From contig NZ_JAVCWH010000002.1 of the NCBI RefSeq assembly GCF_030846195.1, positions 372,001-436,000 on the forward strand: a stretch of DNA of 64,000 nucleotides, read 5' to 3'. The translations under genes were made by a program, and so were the position numbers. The notes under the pieces were generated by a model. The model saw only the letters and a list, made by a program, of their open reading frames with translations. It did not search any database and was not told the DNA's origin. The stretch's first letter is position 1, and each line of letters opens with the position of its first letter. The stretch comes from Paracoccus yibinensis (lineage in GTDB: Bacteria; Pseudomonadota; Alphaproteobacteria; Rhodobacterales; Rhodobacteraceae). Of this stretch, positions 51,578 through 60,536 are shown one piece after another.

Positions 51578-51956
51578 GCGCGGAGGGCCGGATGACCGCG
51601 GCAGCTTGATTGTCGAGGAAAGTCCGGACTCCATGAGGCGACGGTGCCGGGTAACGCCCGGCGGGGGCAACCCCAGGGAAAGCGCCACAGAGAACAGACC
51701 GCCCATGTCCGCATGGGTAAGGGTGAAACGGTGGGGTAAGAGCCCACCGGGGGCCTGGCAACAGGCCCCGCATGGCAAGCCCCACCGGGAGCAATGCCGA
51801 ATAGGGACCGCGCGCGGGGGCAACCCCGCAGGGCCGCCTTGCCCCAGCAGGTCCGGGTAGGCAGCTTGATCCGGCGGGCAACCGCCGGGCCAGAGGAATG
51901 GTCATCCAGCCGCGTCACGCGCGGTGGACAGAATCCGGCTTACAGGCCCTCCGCGC
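51578..51956 (+). ncRNA. rnpB: RNase P RNA (type A)
   Basis: This catalytic RNA matures tRNA 5' ends. The ends pair over 12 bases (51578-51589 with 51945-51956) to form P1. Conserved parts are GAGGAAAGTCCGGACTCC near the start, CCACAGAGAACAGACCGCC, GGTAAGGGTGAAACGGTG, and the 3' core AGAGGAATGGTCATCC followed by GACAGAATCCGGCTTACAGG. At 379 bases it is a normal alphaproteobacterial size. Confidence 0.97.
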
Positions 51957-52089
51957 AATATGGCCCTTTTGACCCATGATTTCCCGGGCGATTCGGGTTG
52001 ACTTCGGCCTGCCCATGGGTAAAAGGCGGGCTTCAAACGAATTCCACGGGGTCTGCGCCGCGCGATTGCCCCGAAGCAGGAGCAATGAC

Positions 52090-52257
52090 ATGGCGAAGCC
52101 GACCACCATCAAGATCCGGCTGAACTCGACCGCCGGCACGGGCCACTTCTACGTGACCAAGAAGAACGCCCGCACCATGACCGAAAAGATGACCGTTCGC
52201 AAATACGACCCGGTCGTCCGTCAGCACGTCGAATACAAGGAGGGCAAGATCAAGTAA
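52090..52257 (+). CDS. rpmG: 50S ribosomal protein L33
   Basis: The 55-residue protein begins [20 protein letters not shown] and contains [14 protein letters not shown] and [18 protein letters not shown]. It has no Cys pairs, so it is a zinc-free form. AGGAG precedes the ATG. It stands alone after rnpB with a terminator downstream. Confidence 0.97.
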   Translation: MAKPTTIKIRLNSTAGTGHFYVTKKNARTMTEKMTVRKYDPVVRQHVEYKEGKIK

Positions 52258-52280
52258 GGATCTTGTCCGGCCACAGGTTC

Positions 52281-52307
52281 AAGGGGCGTCCGAAGGGGCG
52301 CCCCTTT
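52281..52307 (+). terminator. Likely terminator after rpmG
   Basis: Arms AAGGGGCG and CGCCCCTT are separated by ten bases, followed by a T-rich stretch, 23 bases after the stop. Confidence 0.6.
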
Positions 52308-52355
52308 CCTTTTGCTGATGCGGGCACCAGCAGCCGCCAGGGCAGCAGGCGCCGA

Positions 52356-53231
52356 TCACGCCAACACGAACTCCACCCCAGGCAGGACCGCGATCTCGCC
52401 CACGTCGGTGCGATAGTTCGCCGTCACCCGGTCCACCACTTCCTGCGTCCAGCCGGGCAGGTCGATCACCTGGTCCAGGGCGGCGGCGGGCGCATGGCTC
52501 TCGATCATCTCGGACGAGATGGCCCGGCGCTGCGCGACGGACAGCCGGTCCTGCGCGGCCAGCTTCTCTCTCAGCCGGGCCATGCCTGCCTCGCCCAGGA
52601 TCTCCTCGAGATACATCGATCCGCCTTGCAGGGGCGCATCGGGGGGGATGGCGCCGACAAGGCGGGCGATCTCGGGCCAGATCAGGGGCACGTCCTCGTG
52701 GCACCAGATCACCACCCGGCGGCCGGGGACCGCGCGCAGCAGCGCCTGGATCGGGTCGCGCCAGCGCAGGTCCGTGGGCTGGCGGCCCTGCATCAGGACG
52801 TGATAGCCGCCGCCGGTAAAGATCGGCAGCACCTCGGAAATCAGCGCGGCGGGATTGCGGATCGCCAGGAAGAACTCGACCTCGTGGTCGGGGAACAGGT
52901 TCGCCAGGGCCGCGGCCCGCGCACCCATCTGCGGGTAAAGCCCCGTCTGCCCCACCACCCGGCCCGGCGCCCCCATGAACGTGGGCGTAGAGAAGATCGC
53001 CCGGCCGGGCGAATCGCTGTGCAGCACCGCGTCCAGCATGATTTGCTGCATCTCGGCGGTCGCGCGCCCGCCTTTCAGCGACATCAGCGCCTCTTCGAAC
53101 AGGCCGCGATGGCGGTTGGGGGTGATGACGTCGGTGCCGTGCTGCATCAGCCAGTCGCGGTTGTTCAGCAGCGTCTTCAGCAGCCGGTCGCCATCCGTGC
53201 AATGCACCCCCAGATGAAACACCATCTGCAT
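52356..53231 (-). CDS. Conserved-looking cytosolic protein of unknown function
   Basis: The 291-residue protein begins MQMVFHLGVHCTDGDRLLKTL; a second Met two codons later is also possible. It starts with a short strand and a Cys/Thr loop, contains PNRHRGLFEEAL, FSTPTFMGAPGRVV, EVEFFLAIRNPAALISEVLP, VVIWCHEDVPLIWPEIA and a C-terminal DRVTANYRTDVGEIAVLPGV. The strand-then-loop N-terminus and the FFLAIRNP segment recall sulfotransferase-like P-loop folds, but no clear PAPS loop is seen, so I do not assign it. No signal peptide or membrane segment. It lies between rpmG and tRNA-Thr. Confidence 0.75.
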   Translation of the reverse strand: MQMVFHLGVHCTDGDRLLKTLLNNRDWLMQHGTDVITPNRHRGLFEEALMSLKGGRATAEMQQIMLDAVLHSDSPGRAIFSTPTFMGAPGRVVGQTGLYPQMGARAAALANLFPDHEVEFFLAIRNPAALISEVLPIFTGGGYHVLMQGRQPTDLRWRDPIQALLRAVPGRRVVIWCHEDVPLIWPEIARLVGAIPPDAPLQGGSMYLEEILGEAGMARLREKLAAQDRLSVAQRRAISSEMIESHAPAAALDQVIDLPGWTQEVVDRVTANYRTDVGEIAVLPGVEFVLA

Positions 53232-53361
53232 ATCGGCCTGATCCTTCTTCTTCCGCCCGTGCCGGCGCCGGGGCACAGTAGCGATGCCCGATGCGCAGTC
53301 AAACCGCTTTCGCGGCTTGCGCAAGACGCGGGCAAAGGCTATCGCAGGAAGTGCACACCGG

Positions 53362-53436
53362 GCCGGTTTAGCTCAGCGGTAGAGCAGCGGTTTTGTAAAC
53401 CGAAGGTCGGGGGTTCAATCCCCTCAACCGGCACCA
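53362..53436 (+). tRNA. tRNA-Thr (anticodon TGT)
   Basis: The cloverleaf has acceptor arms GCCGGTT and AACCGGC, D arm GCTC/GAGC, anticodon loop TTTGTAA giving TGT, T loop TTCAATC, and an encoded CCA end. The top pair of the anticodon stem is a G-A mismatch. Confidence 0.96.
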
Positions 53437-53508
53437 CCTCCCCTGTTGGACATCGCCCGCCGCGCCGCCTATAACGCGCGCGACATTCAGACGCTGCGAA
53501 GGTGCATC

Positions 53509-54426
53509 ATGATCAAGGTCTTCGGCCATACCGCCCCCGACACGGATTCGACCGGTTCCCCCATCATCTGGGCCTGGTATCTGAACGAGGTCCGCAAGAC
53601 CCCCGCCAAGGCGGTCCTGCAAGGCGAGCCGAACACCGAAGCCCTGTGGATGCTGAACCGCTGGAACCTGGACAAGCCGGAAATCATCGCCGATGTCGCG
53701 GCGGGCGATCACTGCGTGATCGTGGACACCAACAACCCCGCCGAACTGCCCGCCAGCCTGGACCAGGCCGAGGTGATCGAGATCATCGACCACCACCTGC
53801 TGGCAGGCGGCATCAAGACGCGCAGTCCCATCAACATCACCATCCGTCCGCTGGCCTGCACCGCCACCATCATGCACGACCTGATCGGCGAGGACATGGC
53901 CCGCGCGCCCGAGGGGATCAAGGGCGCGATGCTGACCTGCATCCTGTCCGACACGCTGGAATTCCGCAGCCCCACCACCACCGCCCATGACCGCGCCGTG
54001 GCCGAGAAGCTGGCATCCGATCTGGGCGTCAACATCACCGACTATGCGGCCGAGATGTTCGCGGCCAAGTCTGATATCAGCGCCTTTTCCGACGAGGCGC
54101 TGCTGCGCACCGACAGCAAGGAATACGAGCTGGGCGGCAAGCAGCTGCGCATCACGGTGCTGGAAACGACCTCGCCGCAGGTGCTGCTGGCTCGCAAGGA
54201 CGCGCTGATGGCCGCCATGCCCCGCGTCGCGGCCGAGGACGGCGCGGACCAGGTGCTGTGCTTCATCGTCGATATCCTGCGCGAGGAAGCGACCCTGCTG
54301 GTCCCCAACGACTTCGTGCGCAGTCTGGCCGAGCGCAGCTTCGGCGTCGCGGTCACGGGCGACACCGTGCTCCTGCCCGGCGTGATGAGCCGCAAGAAGC
54401 AGATCATCCCGGTCCTTGCATTGTAA
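53509..54426 (+). CDS. ppaC: Manganese-dependent inorganic pyrophosphatase (family II)
   Basis: This DHH-family enzyme hydrolyses pyrophosphate. The 305-residue product has the metal ligands His7, Asp11 and Asp13 in FGHTAPDTDS, Asp73 in VIVDTN and Asp94-His95-His96 in IEIIDHHLL. The C-terminal DHHA2 domain ends in the family-type LPGVMSRKKQIIPVL. The start MIKVFGH has GAAGGTG upstream. Its TAA stop overlaps the next ATG by one base. Confidence 0.95.
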   Translation: MIKVFGHTAPDTDSTGSPIIWAWYLNEVRKTPAKAVLQGEPNTEALWMLNRWNLDKPEIIADVAAGDHCVIVDTNNPAELPASLDQAEVIEIIDHHLLAGGIKTRSPINITIRPLACTATIMHDLIGEDMARAPEGIKGAMLTCILSDTLEFRSPTTTAHDRAVAEKLASDLGVNITDYAAEMFAAKSDISAFSDEALLRTDSKEYELGGKQLRITVLETTSPQVLLARKDALMAAMPRVAAEDGADQVLCFIVDILREEATLLVPNDFVRSLAERSFGVAVTGDTVLLPGVMSRKKQIIPVLAL

Positions 54427-55295
54427 TGACCCGGATCATCCCTTCGCTGTCGCAGATCGGTGCCGATTACGACGTGCTGTTCTGCGACCTGTGGGGCTGC
54501 CTGCACAACGGCAAGCAGCCCTATCCCGCCGCAGTCGCGGCCTTGCAGGCGTTCCGGGCAAAGGGCGGTCGGGTGGTCCTGATGACCAACGCGCCGCGTC
54601 CCAACCAATTCGTGATCGCCCAGCTTGACCGCATGGGCGTGCCGCGCGACGCCTGGGACATCGTGGTCAGTTCGGGCGATGCCGCGCAGGAAGCGATGTT
54701 CGAAGGCCGTGTCGGCCGCAAGGTCTGGCATATCGGGACCGCCAAGGACGACGGCTTCTTCGACGACATTCCGGCGGAATTCGCCGATGCCCCCGTGATC
54801 CGGCGCGTATCGCTGGAGGATGCCGAGGGGATCGTGGCCACCGGCCCCTTCGAGGAACTGACCGAAACGCCCGCCGATTACCACGACCGCCTGATGCAGG
54901 CACGCGACCGCGGGTTGCCGCTGCTGTGCGCAAACCCGGATGTGGTCGTGGACATGGGCGAGACGCGCATCTATTGCGCCGGCGCCCTGGCGGAATACTA
55001 CGAGGGTCTTGGCGGCACGTCGCTTTACTTCGGCAAGCCGCATCCGCCGATCTATGACCGGGCGCGGCGGCTGCTGGATCTGGGGCCGGGCGCACGCATC
55101 CTGGCCATCGGCGACGGCATCTTCACCGATGTGAAGGGCGCCCTGGATCAGGGCATCGACGCGCTGTTCGTGACCGGCGGGCTTGCGGCAGACGCCCTGG
55201 GGCCGGATGTCGAGAATCCCGACAACGCGCTGCTGCTGGACTGGCTGGAGGGCCATGCGCTGGCCCCGCAATACAGCATCGGCCGGCTGCGCTGA
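54426..55295 (+). CDS. HAD-superfamily phosphatase, NagD/TIGR01459 type
   Basis: The 289-residue protein carries the nucleophile Asp21 in VLFCDLWGCLHNG, motif II VLMTNAPRP and the Mg-binding motif IGDGIFTDVKGA. A cap domain lies between motifs II and III. The pattern DLWGCLHNG matches the TIGR01459 group. The substrate is unknown. It is coupled to ppaC by a one-base overlap, which suggests a shared role in phosphate or pyrophosphate turnover. Confidence 0.88.
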   Translation: MTRIIPSLSQIGADYDVLFCDLWGCLHNGKQPYPAAVAALQAFRAKGGRVVLMTNAPRPNQFVIAQLDRMGVPRDAWDIVVSSGDAAQEAMFEGRVGRKVWHIGTAKDDGFFDDIPAEFADAPVIRRVSLEDAEGIVATGPFEELTETPADYHDRLMQARDRGLPLLCANPDVVVDMGETRIYCAGALAEYYEGLGGTSLYFGKPHPPIYDRARRLLDLGPGARILAIGDGIFTDVKGALDQGIDALFVTGGLAADALGPDVENPDNALLLDWLEGHALAPQYSIGRLR

Positions 55296-55299
55296 CAGT

Positions 55300-56160
55300 T
55301 TATGCCTGCCGCCTTGCGCGGCAGGAAAACACATGCACCGATGACGGAACTCGCATGTCCGCGCCTTGGCCGAAGGCGGTGAAGTCGCCTTCGATCCGCG
55401 CGGCGATTGCCTCACGATCCTGGGGCGAGGCATTGCAAATCCGCAGCAGGCGCGCGGCTGGTCCGACATGGGTGGCAAGGCGTGCCGCCCCGGATGATCC
55501 GCCGGGCGGCGTCAGGTCGATTTGCAGCGTCTCGGCCCGCCCTTCGACAAGCCCCGCCTGCGCCATCAGATCCAGCACATGATCCGCATCCGCGAAGGCC
55601 AGAGGGCCGGGACCGTTCGTCGGCGGCTCGGGCGGGGTGTTCAGCCAGTCCCGTGCGGCCTTTTCGGGGATGGTGAACCATGGATTGTCCGCCAGACGCG
55701 CCCAGGACAGGAAGACCATGCGCCCGCCGTCGCGAAGCGCCTGGGACAGATTTCGGAAGGCCGCGACGCTGTCGTCGAAAAAGCTCATCCCGAAGCGCGA
55801 GAGGAGGACATCGCGGCTGGCGGGGGCAAGCCGTTCGACCTGCGCATCGCACAGGTGGAAGGCGACGTTCGCCATTCCTTCGGTCTGGGCACGTTGCCGT
55901 GCCCGTTCCAGCATCGGCGCGGCGATGTCCAGTCCCAGCACCGTGCCGTTGGGCACACGCCGGGCGGCGGCCAGCGTGCTGGCCCCGGTGCCGCAACCGA
56001 CATCCAGGACATCCTCTGATCCGTCCAGATCCGCGGCGTCCAGCAGGGGCCGAAGCAGCCCTTCCATCGTCGCATCCAGGGCCGGTCCGTGTTCCACCCA
56101 AGCCCGCCCGGCGGGCGAGGTCCAGAAGTCAGCCTGCGGCTGGTTTGCAATCTGAACCAT
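55300..56160 (-). CDS. Class I SAM-dependent methyltransferase
   Basis: The 286-residue protein has the SAM-binding motif VLDVGCGTGAST (51-62), an acidic strand end GLDIAAPMLERAR and LCDAQVERL before a UbiE/COQ5-like LLSRFGMSFFDD. The substrate is not evident. A strong GGAGG site precedes the ATG. Its 3' end is four bases from the convergent HAD gene. Confidence 0.85.
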   Translation of the reverse strand: MVQIANQPQADFWTSPAGRAWVEHGPALDATMEGLLRPLLDAADLDGSEDVLDVGCGTGASTLAAARRVPNGTVLGLDIAAPMLERARQRAQTEGMANVAFHLCDAQVERLAPASRDVLLSRFGMSFFDDSVAAFRNLSQALRDGGRMVFLSWARLADNPWFTIPEKAARDWLNTPPEPPTNGPGPLAFADADHVLDLMAQAGLVEGRAETLQIDLTPPGGSSGAARLATHVGPAARLLRICNASPQDREAIAARIEGDFTAFGQGADMRVPSSVHVFSCRARRQA

Positions 56161-56179
56161 CCCCTCCCCTCCTTCTCAC

Positions 56180-56240
56180 GGCAATAATATTATACTTTAT
56201 TTTGTTATCGTATAAGTTTATTGCGTTGAAGACACTTCGC
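56180..56240. promoter_or_regulatory. AT-rich divergent promoter region, methyltransferase / MaoC
   Basis: This is one of the lowest-GC stretches of the window. On the minus strand it has a consensus TATAAT (56189-56194) 29 bases before the methyltransferase start, with TTATAC 15 bases further upstream. A plus-strand promoter for the MaoC gene probably also lies here, but no pair of hexamers stands out. Confidence 0.45.
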
Positions 56241-56287
56241 TGCTATGCAGCATCGGCAAGCGGATCGCTCATCACAGGGAACATGCC

Positions 56288-56731
56288 ATGCTTGACAATC
56301 TTCCCCGCGGCACGATCGTCATCGAGGATCTCGAGGTGGGCATGACCCGTTATCTGCAAAAGCAGGTGACGGACCGCGACATCAACCTGTTCGCCGAGGT
56401 CTCGACCGACCGCAATCCGGTCCATCTGGACGACGATTATGCCCGCGACACGATCTTTGAAGGACGTATCGCGCATGGGATGCTGACCGCCGGGCTGATC
56501 TCGGCCGTGATCGGGGAACAATTGCCGGGCCATGGCACGGTCTATCTGGGCCAGACGCTGAAGTTCATGGCCCCCGTCCGCCCCGGCGACACCGTCCGGG
56601 CCGAGGTGACGGTGGACACCATCGACCACGCGAAACGGCGGGTCACGCTTGCAACCCGCTGTCTCGTGGGTGATACGGTCGTCCTGAAAGGCGAGGCGGT
56701 CGTTCTGGCGCCAAGCCGCAAGTTCGACTGA
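56288..56731 (+). CDS. MaoC-family (R)-specific enoyl-CoA hydratase
   Basis: The 147-residue hot-dog protein has the hydratase motif with catalytic Asp and His: FAEVSTDRNPVHLDDDYA followed by GRIAHGMLTAGLIS. The C-terminal strand KFMAPVRPGDTVRAEVTV is typical. Such enzymes hydrate trans-2-enoyl-CoA to (R)-3-hydroxyacyl-CoA and can feed polyhydroxyalkanoate synthesis. It lies 31 bases upstream of ribF on the same strand. Confidence 0.88.
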   Translation: MLDNLPRGTIVIEDLEVGMTRYLQKQVTDRDINLFAEVSTDRNPVHLDDDYARDTIFEGRIAHGMLTAGLISAVIGEQLPGHGTVYLGQTLKFMAPVRPGDTVRAEVTVDTIDHAKRRVTLATRCLVGDTVVLKGEAVVLAPSRKFD

Positions 56732-56762
56732 CGGGGCGCGCGCGCCCCAGTGGGGGCACCCT

Positions 56763-57689
56763 TTGCAAATCCACCGCGACTGGACAGGACTTCCGGCAGG
56801 CGCCCGCGGCGCATCCGTCGCCATGGGCAATTTCGACGGCGTCCACCTGGGCCATCGCGCCGTGATAGAATCCGCCCGCCAGGCAGGTGGCCCCTTGGGC
56901 ATCGTCACATTCGAACCCCATCCCCGCCAGTTCTTTGCCCCCGATGCCCCGCCCTTCCGGCTGATGAATTCGGAATCCCGCGCCAACCGCCTGGCCCGGC
57001 TGGGGGTGGAACAGCTTTACGAATTGCCCTTCGGCGCGGTTCTGGCGGGCCTTTCGCCCGAGGCTTTTGCCCGCGACGTGCTGGTGGGCGGACTGGGCGT
57101 GACCCATGTGACCGTGGGTGCGGATTTCGTCTTCGGCAAGGATCGCGCGGGCGATGTCGCGACGTTGCAGGATCTGGGCCGCCAGCTTGGCTTCGGCGTG
57201 ACCGCTGTGCCGCTGGTGGGGGCGGGCGGGCAGGACTACAGTTCCACCGCCATCCGTTGCGCCCTGACGGAAGGACGCCCCCGCGACGCGGAACGGATGC
57301 TGGGCCACCTGCACCGGATCGAGGGCGAGGTCGTCCACGGCAACAAGCGCGGGCGCGAATTCGGCTGGCCCACCGCCAACATGCAGATGGACGACTTGCA
57401 CCTGCCCCGCCTTGGCGTCTATGCCGTGGTGGTCGAGGTGCTGACCGGGCCGGACAAGCTGTCCTGCCAGGGCGTCGCCAGCCTGGGCGTGCGCCCGATG
57501 TTCGGACGCAATGCGCCCAACCTGGAAGTGCACCTGTTCGACTTCGACGGCGACCTGTATGGCCAGCATCTTTCGGTCGGCCTGGTTGAATTCCTGCGCG
57601 ACGAGGCCAAATTCGACAGCGTGCAGACATTGATCGATCAGATTGCCGCCGATGCCAGCCAGGCCCGCGCGGTGCTGGCGGGCGCCTGA
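56763..57689 (+). CDS. ribF: Bifunctional riboflavin kinase / FAD synthetase RibF
   Basis: RibF converts riboflavin to FMN and then FAD. The 308-residue product shows the N-terminal nucleotidyltransferase motif ASVAMGNFDGVHLGHRAV, FVFGKDRAGD, and the C-terminal flavokinase motif GREFGWPTANM plus LEVHLFDFDGDLYGQ. The start appears to be TTG after GGGGGCACCC. The next ATG in frame (M21) would remove part of the first strand. No FMN riboswitch is visible upstream. It overlaps the next gene by one base. Confidence 0.94.
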   Translation: MQIHRDWTGLPAGARGASVAMGNFDGVHLGHRAVIESARQAGGPLGIVTFEPHPRQFFAPDAPPFRLMNSESRANRLARLGVEQLYELPFGAVLAGLSPEAFARDVLVGGLGVTHVTVGADFVFGKDRAGDVATLQDLGRQLGFGVTAVPLVGAGGQDYSSTAIRCALTEGRPRDAERMLGHLHRIEGEVVHGNKRGREFGWPTANMQMDDLHLPRLGVYAVVVEVLTGPDKLSCQGVASLGVRPMFGRNAPNLEVHLFDFDGDLYGQHLSVGLVEFLRDEAKFDSVQTLIDQIAADASQARAVLAGA

Positions 57690-58129
57690 TGCGCGACCGC
57701 TTCTGGGAACTGCCGTTGCCGCAGTTGCAGCCCGACGAATGGGAGGCGCTGTGCGACGGCTGCGGCAAGTGCTGCCTGAACAAGATCGAATACGAAGACA
57801 CGAACGAACTGGCCTTCACCCGTGTCGCCTGCAGGCTGCTGGACGGCGCCAAGTGCCAGTGCAGCAGCTATGCCAACCGCCACGACTATGTCCCCGACTG
57901 CGTCGTCCTGACCCCCCGCAAATTGGCCGAGATCGCCTGGTGGCTGCCCGCCACCTGCGCCTATCGCCTGCGCCACGAGGGGAGGCCGCTCTACAAGTGG
58001 CACCACCTGATTTCCGGCGACCGCGAGACTGTGCATCGCGCCGGCGCCAGTGTCCGCGGCTGGACCGTCAGCGAAGCCTCGGTGACCGAGGAAGACTGGG
58101 AGGACTATATCATCGAGGATCTGTCCTAA
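57689..58129 (+). CDS. YcgN/YkgJ-type cysteine-cluster protein (UPF0260)
   Basis: The 146-residue protein has Cys22, Cys25, Cys28 and Cys29 in LCDGCGKCCL, and further Cys in CRLLDGAKCQCSSY and PDC, a pattern that suggests bound metal. The segments WWLPATCAYRL and WHHLISGD are typical of YcgN. Function is not established. It starts within the ribF stop (TGATG). Confidence 0.92.
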   Translation: MRDRFWELPLPQLQPDEWEALCDGCGKCCLNKIEYEDTNELAFTRVACRLLDGAKCQCSSYANRHDYVPDCVVLTPRKLAEIAWWLPATCAYRLRHEGRPLYKWHHLISGDRETVHRAGASVRGWTVSEASVTEEDWEDYIIEDLS

Positions 58130-58151
58130 GACAGTGGGCAAGGTCGGGCCG

Positions 58152-58805
58152 TCATGCCCCGTCCAGGATCACCAGTTGCCGGTCGGGCAGCGGCCGTTGC
58201 AGGACCTGGGCCTGGGACCACTCCGCCGTCATCCACATCTCGATCTCGTCGGGGGTGGTCAGGATTACCGGCATGGCCTTGGGATGGACCTTGCCCACCA
58301 CCCCGTTCGGCTCGCAGGTCAGAAAGGCGAAAAGCTGGTGCTCGCCCGGGCGCGGCGTCTTCATCGACCCCCGCGTGCCGGTCCAGGGCGTCCAGATGCC
58401 CGCAAAGAAGAACAGGGGGCGCGATTCATCCAGGCCGAACCAGTAAAGTGGCTTGCGCTTCGTCACCGGATCGGGCTTTGCCCCGTATTCCGAAAAGGCG
58501 GTGGCGGGCACAAGGCAGCGGTTCGGAACCCCCAGCCAGCGACGCCAATGGGGGCTGGCGGTATTGCGGATATTGGTGACGCCGGTATCGGGCGCGTCCT
58601 TCGTCTTCAGGAACTGCGGCGGCGTGGGCATCCCCCAGGTCAGCCGGGCCAGCTCGCGCCCCTCGGCCGTGTTGCGAACCACCGGCGCGGGACGGTCGGG
58701 ATAAAGGTCAAGGGTCGGCTCAAGATTGCCCAGGCTGTCCTGCATCGCCCGCGCGGCATCCCGGATCGCCTGCTGGTTGGAGGTGAGATTGTAAAGATTG
58801 CACAT
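58152..58805 (-). CDS. SOS-response-associated peptidase family protein (SRAP; YedK/HMCES)
   Basis: SRAP proteins form a thiazolidine crosslink with abasic sites in single-stranded DNA through Cys2. The chosen start gives MCNLYNLTS, leaving Cys2 at the mature N-terminus. Other active-site parts are NIRNTAS (78-84), Glu106 in CLVPATAFSEY and His174 in KVHPKAMPVIL. The product has 217 residues. The frame is open upstream, but only this start exposes the catalytic Cys. Confidence 0.92.
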   Translation of the reverse strand: MCNLYNLTSNQQAIRDAARAMQDSLGNLEPTLDLYPDRPAPVVRNTAEGRELARLTWGMPTPPQFLKTKDAPDTGVTNIRNTASPHWRRWLGVPNRCLVPATAFSEYGAKPDPVTKRKPLYWFGLDESRPLFFFAGIWTPWTGTRGSMKTPRPGEHQLFAFLTCEPNGVVGKVHPKAMPVILTTPDEIEMWMTAEWSQAQVLQRPLPDRQLVILDGA

Positions 58806-58994
58806 GGTCCGCTTTCCCGATGCCCAGGTGATGCCCTGCCCCGCGTCCCCCGGCAACCCTGGGGACCGTCGGCTTGTTCCTTGCCCCTGCCGCCAATCAC
58901 GTCGATCCAGTTCGGACCAACGGACCGGCAACCATTCCTTCCAAGTCACTTGCCGTTCGTGCGACACATGGCCCACAAGATTGAAGGAAAACCC

Positions 58995-59027
58995 ATGACC
59001 CACGACATCGGCGGCGCCCGGCCATGA
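58995..59027 (+). CDS. Possible 10-codon leader peptide upstream of the cyclodeaminase gene
   Basis: MTHDIGGARP is preceded by GAAGGAAA, a better ribosome site than that of the following gene. Its TGA stop overlaps the downstream ATG as ATGA. This arrangement suits translational coupling or a regulatory leader. It could also be chance. Confidence 0.35.
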   Translation: MTHDIGGARP

Positions 59028-59959
59028 CCGGAACACCCCCCTTCATCACTTATGATGCCGCGATGGGCCGGCTGGACTGGCCGGGCGCGGTCGCGGCGCT
59101 GAAGGCGGGCCACGCGCTGCCCCGCGCCGAAATCCGCGACACCTTCCTTGGACCCGCGACGGGCACGATGATGACCCGGTCGGCCTTCATCGCCGGGCTG
59201 GGCTATGGTGCGAAGCCCTTTACCGTCTTCGACGCCAATCCGTCGCGCGGCCTGCCCACGGTGCAGGGCGCGATGCTGGTCTTCGACAAGGACGACGGCC
59301 ATCTGCGCGCGATCGTCGAGAACCGGCTGGTGACGACCTTGAAGACGGCGGCGGATTCGGTGCTGGGCGCCAGCCTGCTGGCGCGGCCAGACAGCCGCCA
59401 CCTGCTGATCGTCGGCGCGGGCACGGTCGCGGCCAGCCTGGTCCAGGCCTATACGGCAGTGCTGCCGGGGATCGAGACGGTGACGGTCTGGGCACGGCGC
59501 CCCGAACAGGCCCAGGCACTTGTCGCCGGTCTGTCCGGCATCGGCGCAGACCTTCACGCGACGACCGATCTGCAAGGGGCGGTGGGACAGGCCGACATCG
59601 TTTCGACGGCGACGATGGCCCGCAGTCCGGTCATCATGGGCGATTGGGTGCGGCCCGGCACCCATGTCGATCTGATCGGCGCCTACAAGGCCGACATGCG
59701 AGAGGCCGACGATGTCCTGATGGCCCGCGCCCGCCTGTTCGTGGACAGCCGCGACACCGCCGCCCATATCGGGGAACTGCTGATCCCCCTCGGCTCGGGC
59801 GCGATCACGGCAGACAGCATCAAGGGCGATCTCTACGACCTGGTGCAACCCGGCACCCAGGGGCGCGCGTCGGACGACGACATCACCGTCTTCAAGAACG
59901 GTGGCGGCGCGCATCTGGACCTGATGATCGCGTCCTGGATCATCGACCGCCTGGGGTGA
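59024..59959 (+). CDS. Ornithine cyclodeaminase / mu-crystallin family protein
   Basis: The 311-residue protein has the Rossmann motif LLIVGAGTVAASLVQAY in the middle. Family features include MMTRSAFIAGLGYGAKPFTVF, AMLVFDKDDGHLRAIVEN, TALKTAA-like TLKTAADSV, IVSTATMARSPVI and the catalytic-region GTHVDLIGAYKADMREAD. Such proteins act as ornithine cyclodeaminases, alanine dehydrogenases or imine reductases, so the activity is open. It diverges from the SRAP gene across 218 bases. Confidence 0.87.
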   Translation: MTGTPPFITYDAAMGRLDWPGAVAALKAGHALPRAEIRDTFLGPATGTMMTRSAFIAGLGYGAKPFTVFDANPSRGLPTVQGAMLVFDKDDGHLRAIVENRLVTTLKTAADSVLGASLLARPDSRHLLIVGAGTVAASLVQAYTAVLPGIETVTVWARRPEQAQALVAGLSGIGADLHATTDLQGAVGQADIVSTATMARSPVIMGDWVRPGTHVDLIGAYKADMREADDVLMARARLFVDSRDTAAHIGELLIPLGSGAITADSIKGDLYDLVQPGTQGRASDDDITVFKNGGGAHLDLMIASWIIDRLG

Positions 59960-60460
59960 TCCTCAGGATGATACAGCCGCCTGGATCGCAGGACTGCGGC
60001 GCAGGTGGGGGTTGCGGCCCAAGTTCCTTTACGGATCCCGCCCGTGACGTGCGGCGGCATCATCAGCGACCTCTGAACGGCGTCGCCTGTAGCGCCCTTC
60101 GCGACGAACAACCCGACCAGATCGGCCACGGGATTCGCGGCCAAGCTGAACGGCATGGGGATTCCCGTTACGCTCGACAGGCTCCGCATGATCCCTTGGA
60201 TTTTCTTGGAAGCGATCCCGGCGCGACCCTCATGCCTGGCGTCCAGATCGAGACCGTCATCATCGCGGGACAGGCGGCCGGGCTGATGACGATCCTGGCG
60301 CGAACCGGCGTGCCGCCAGGACAGGTGCCTGGCGTCAGCCCCGACGTCGACATCGCGTCCTTATCGGACCTTGCCCTCCATATGGCGCATGAAGGCCGTT
60401 GGGATCGCGGCCTTGATCCCCTGGACGACCAGGGGAAAGCTGTCAGCGAATGGAATGATT
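59960..60460. other. Gene-poor, possibly decayed region before tRNA-Ala
   Basis: These 501 bases hold no gene with a ribosome site and a recognisable domain. Short open frames exist on both strands: on the minus strand about 60230 down to 59960 (segment PFSLAANPVADLVGLFVAKG) and on the plus strand 60230-60498 (segment IETVIIAGQAAGLMTILART). Neither matches anything I know, and the plus frame runs into the tRNA. The position next to two tRNA genes suggests the remnant of a past insertion. Confidence 0.4.

Positions 60461-60536
<76 letters not shown>

Noticed and set aside
56732..56762. FMN riboswitch before ribF
   Set aside because: Only 31 bases separate the MaoC gene from ribF, far too short for the structure.
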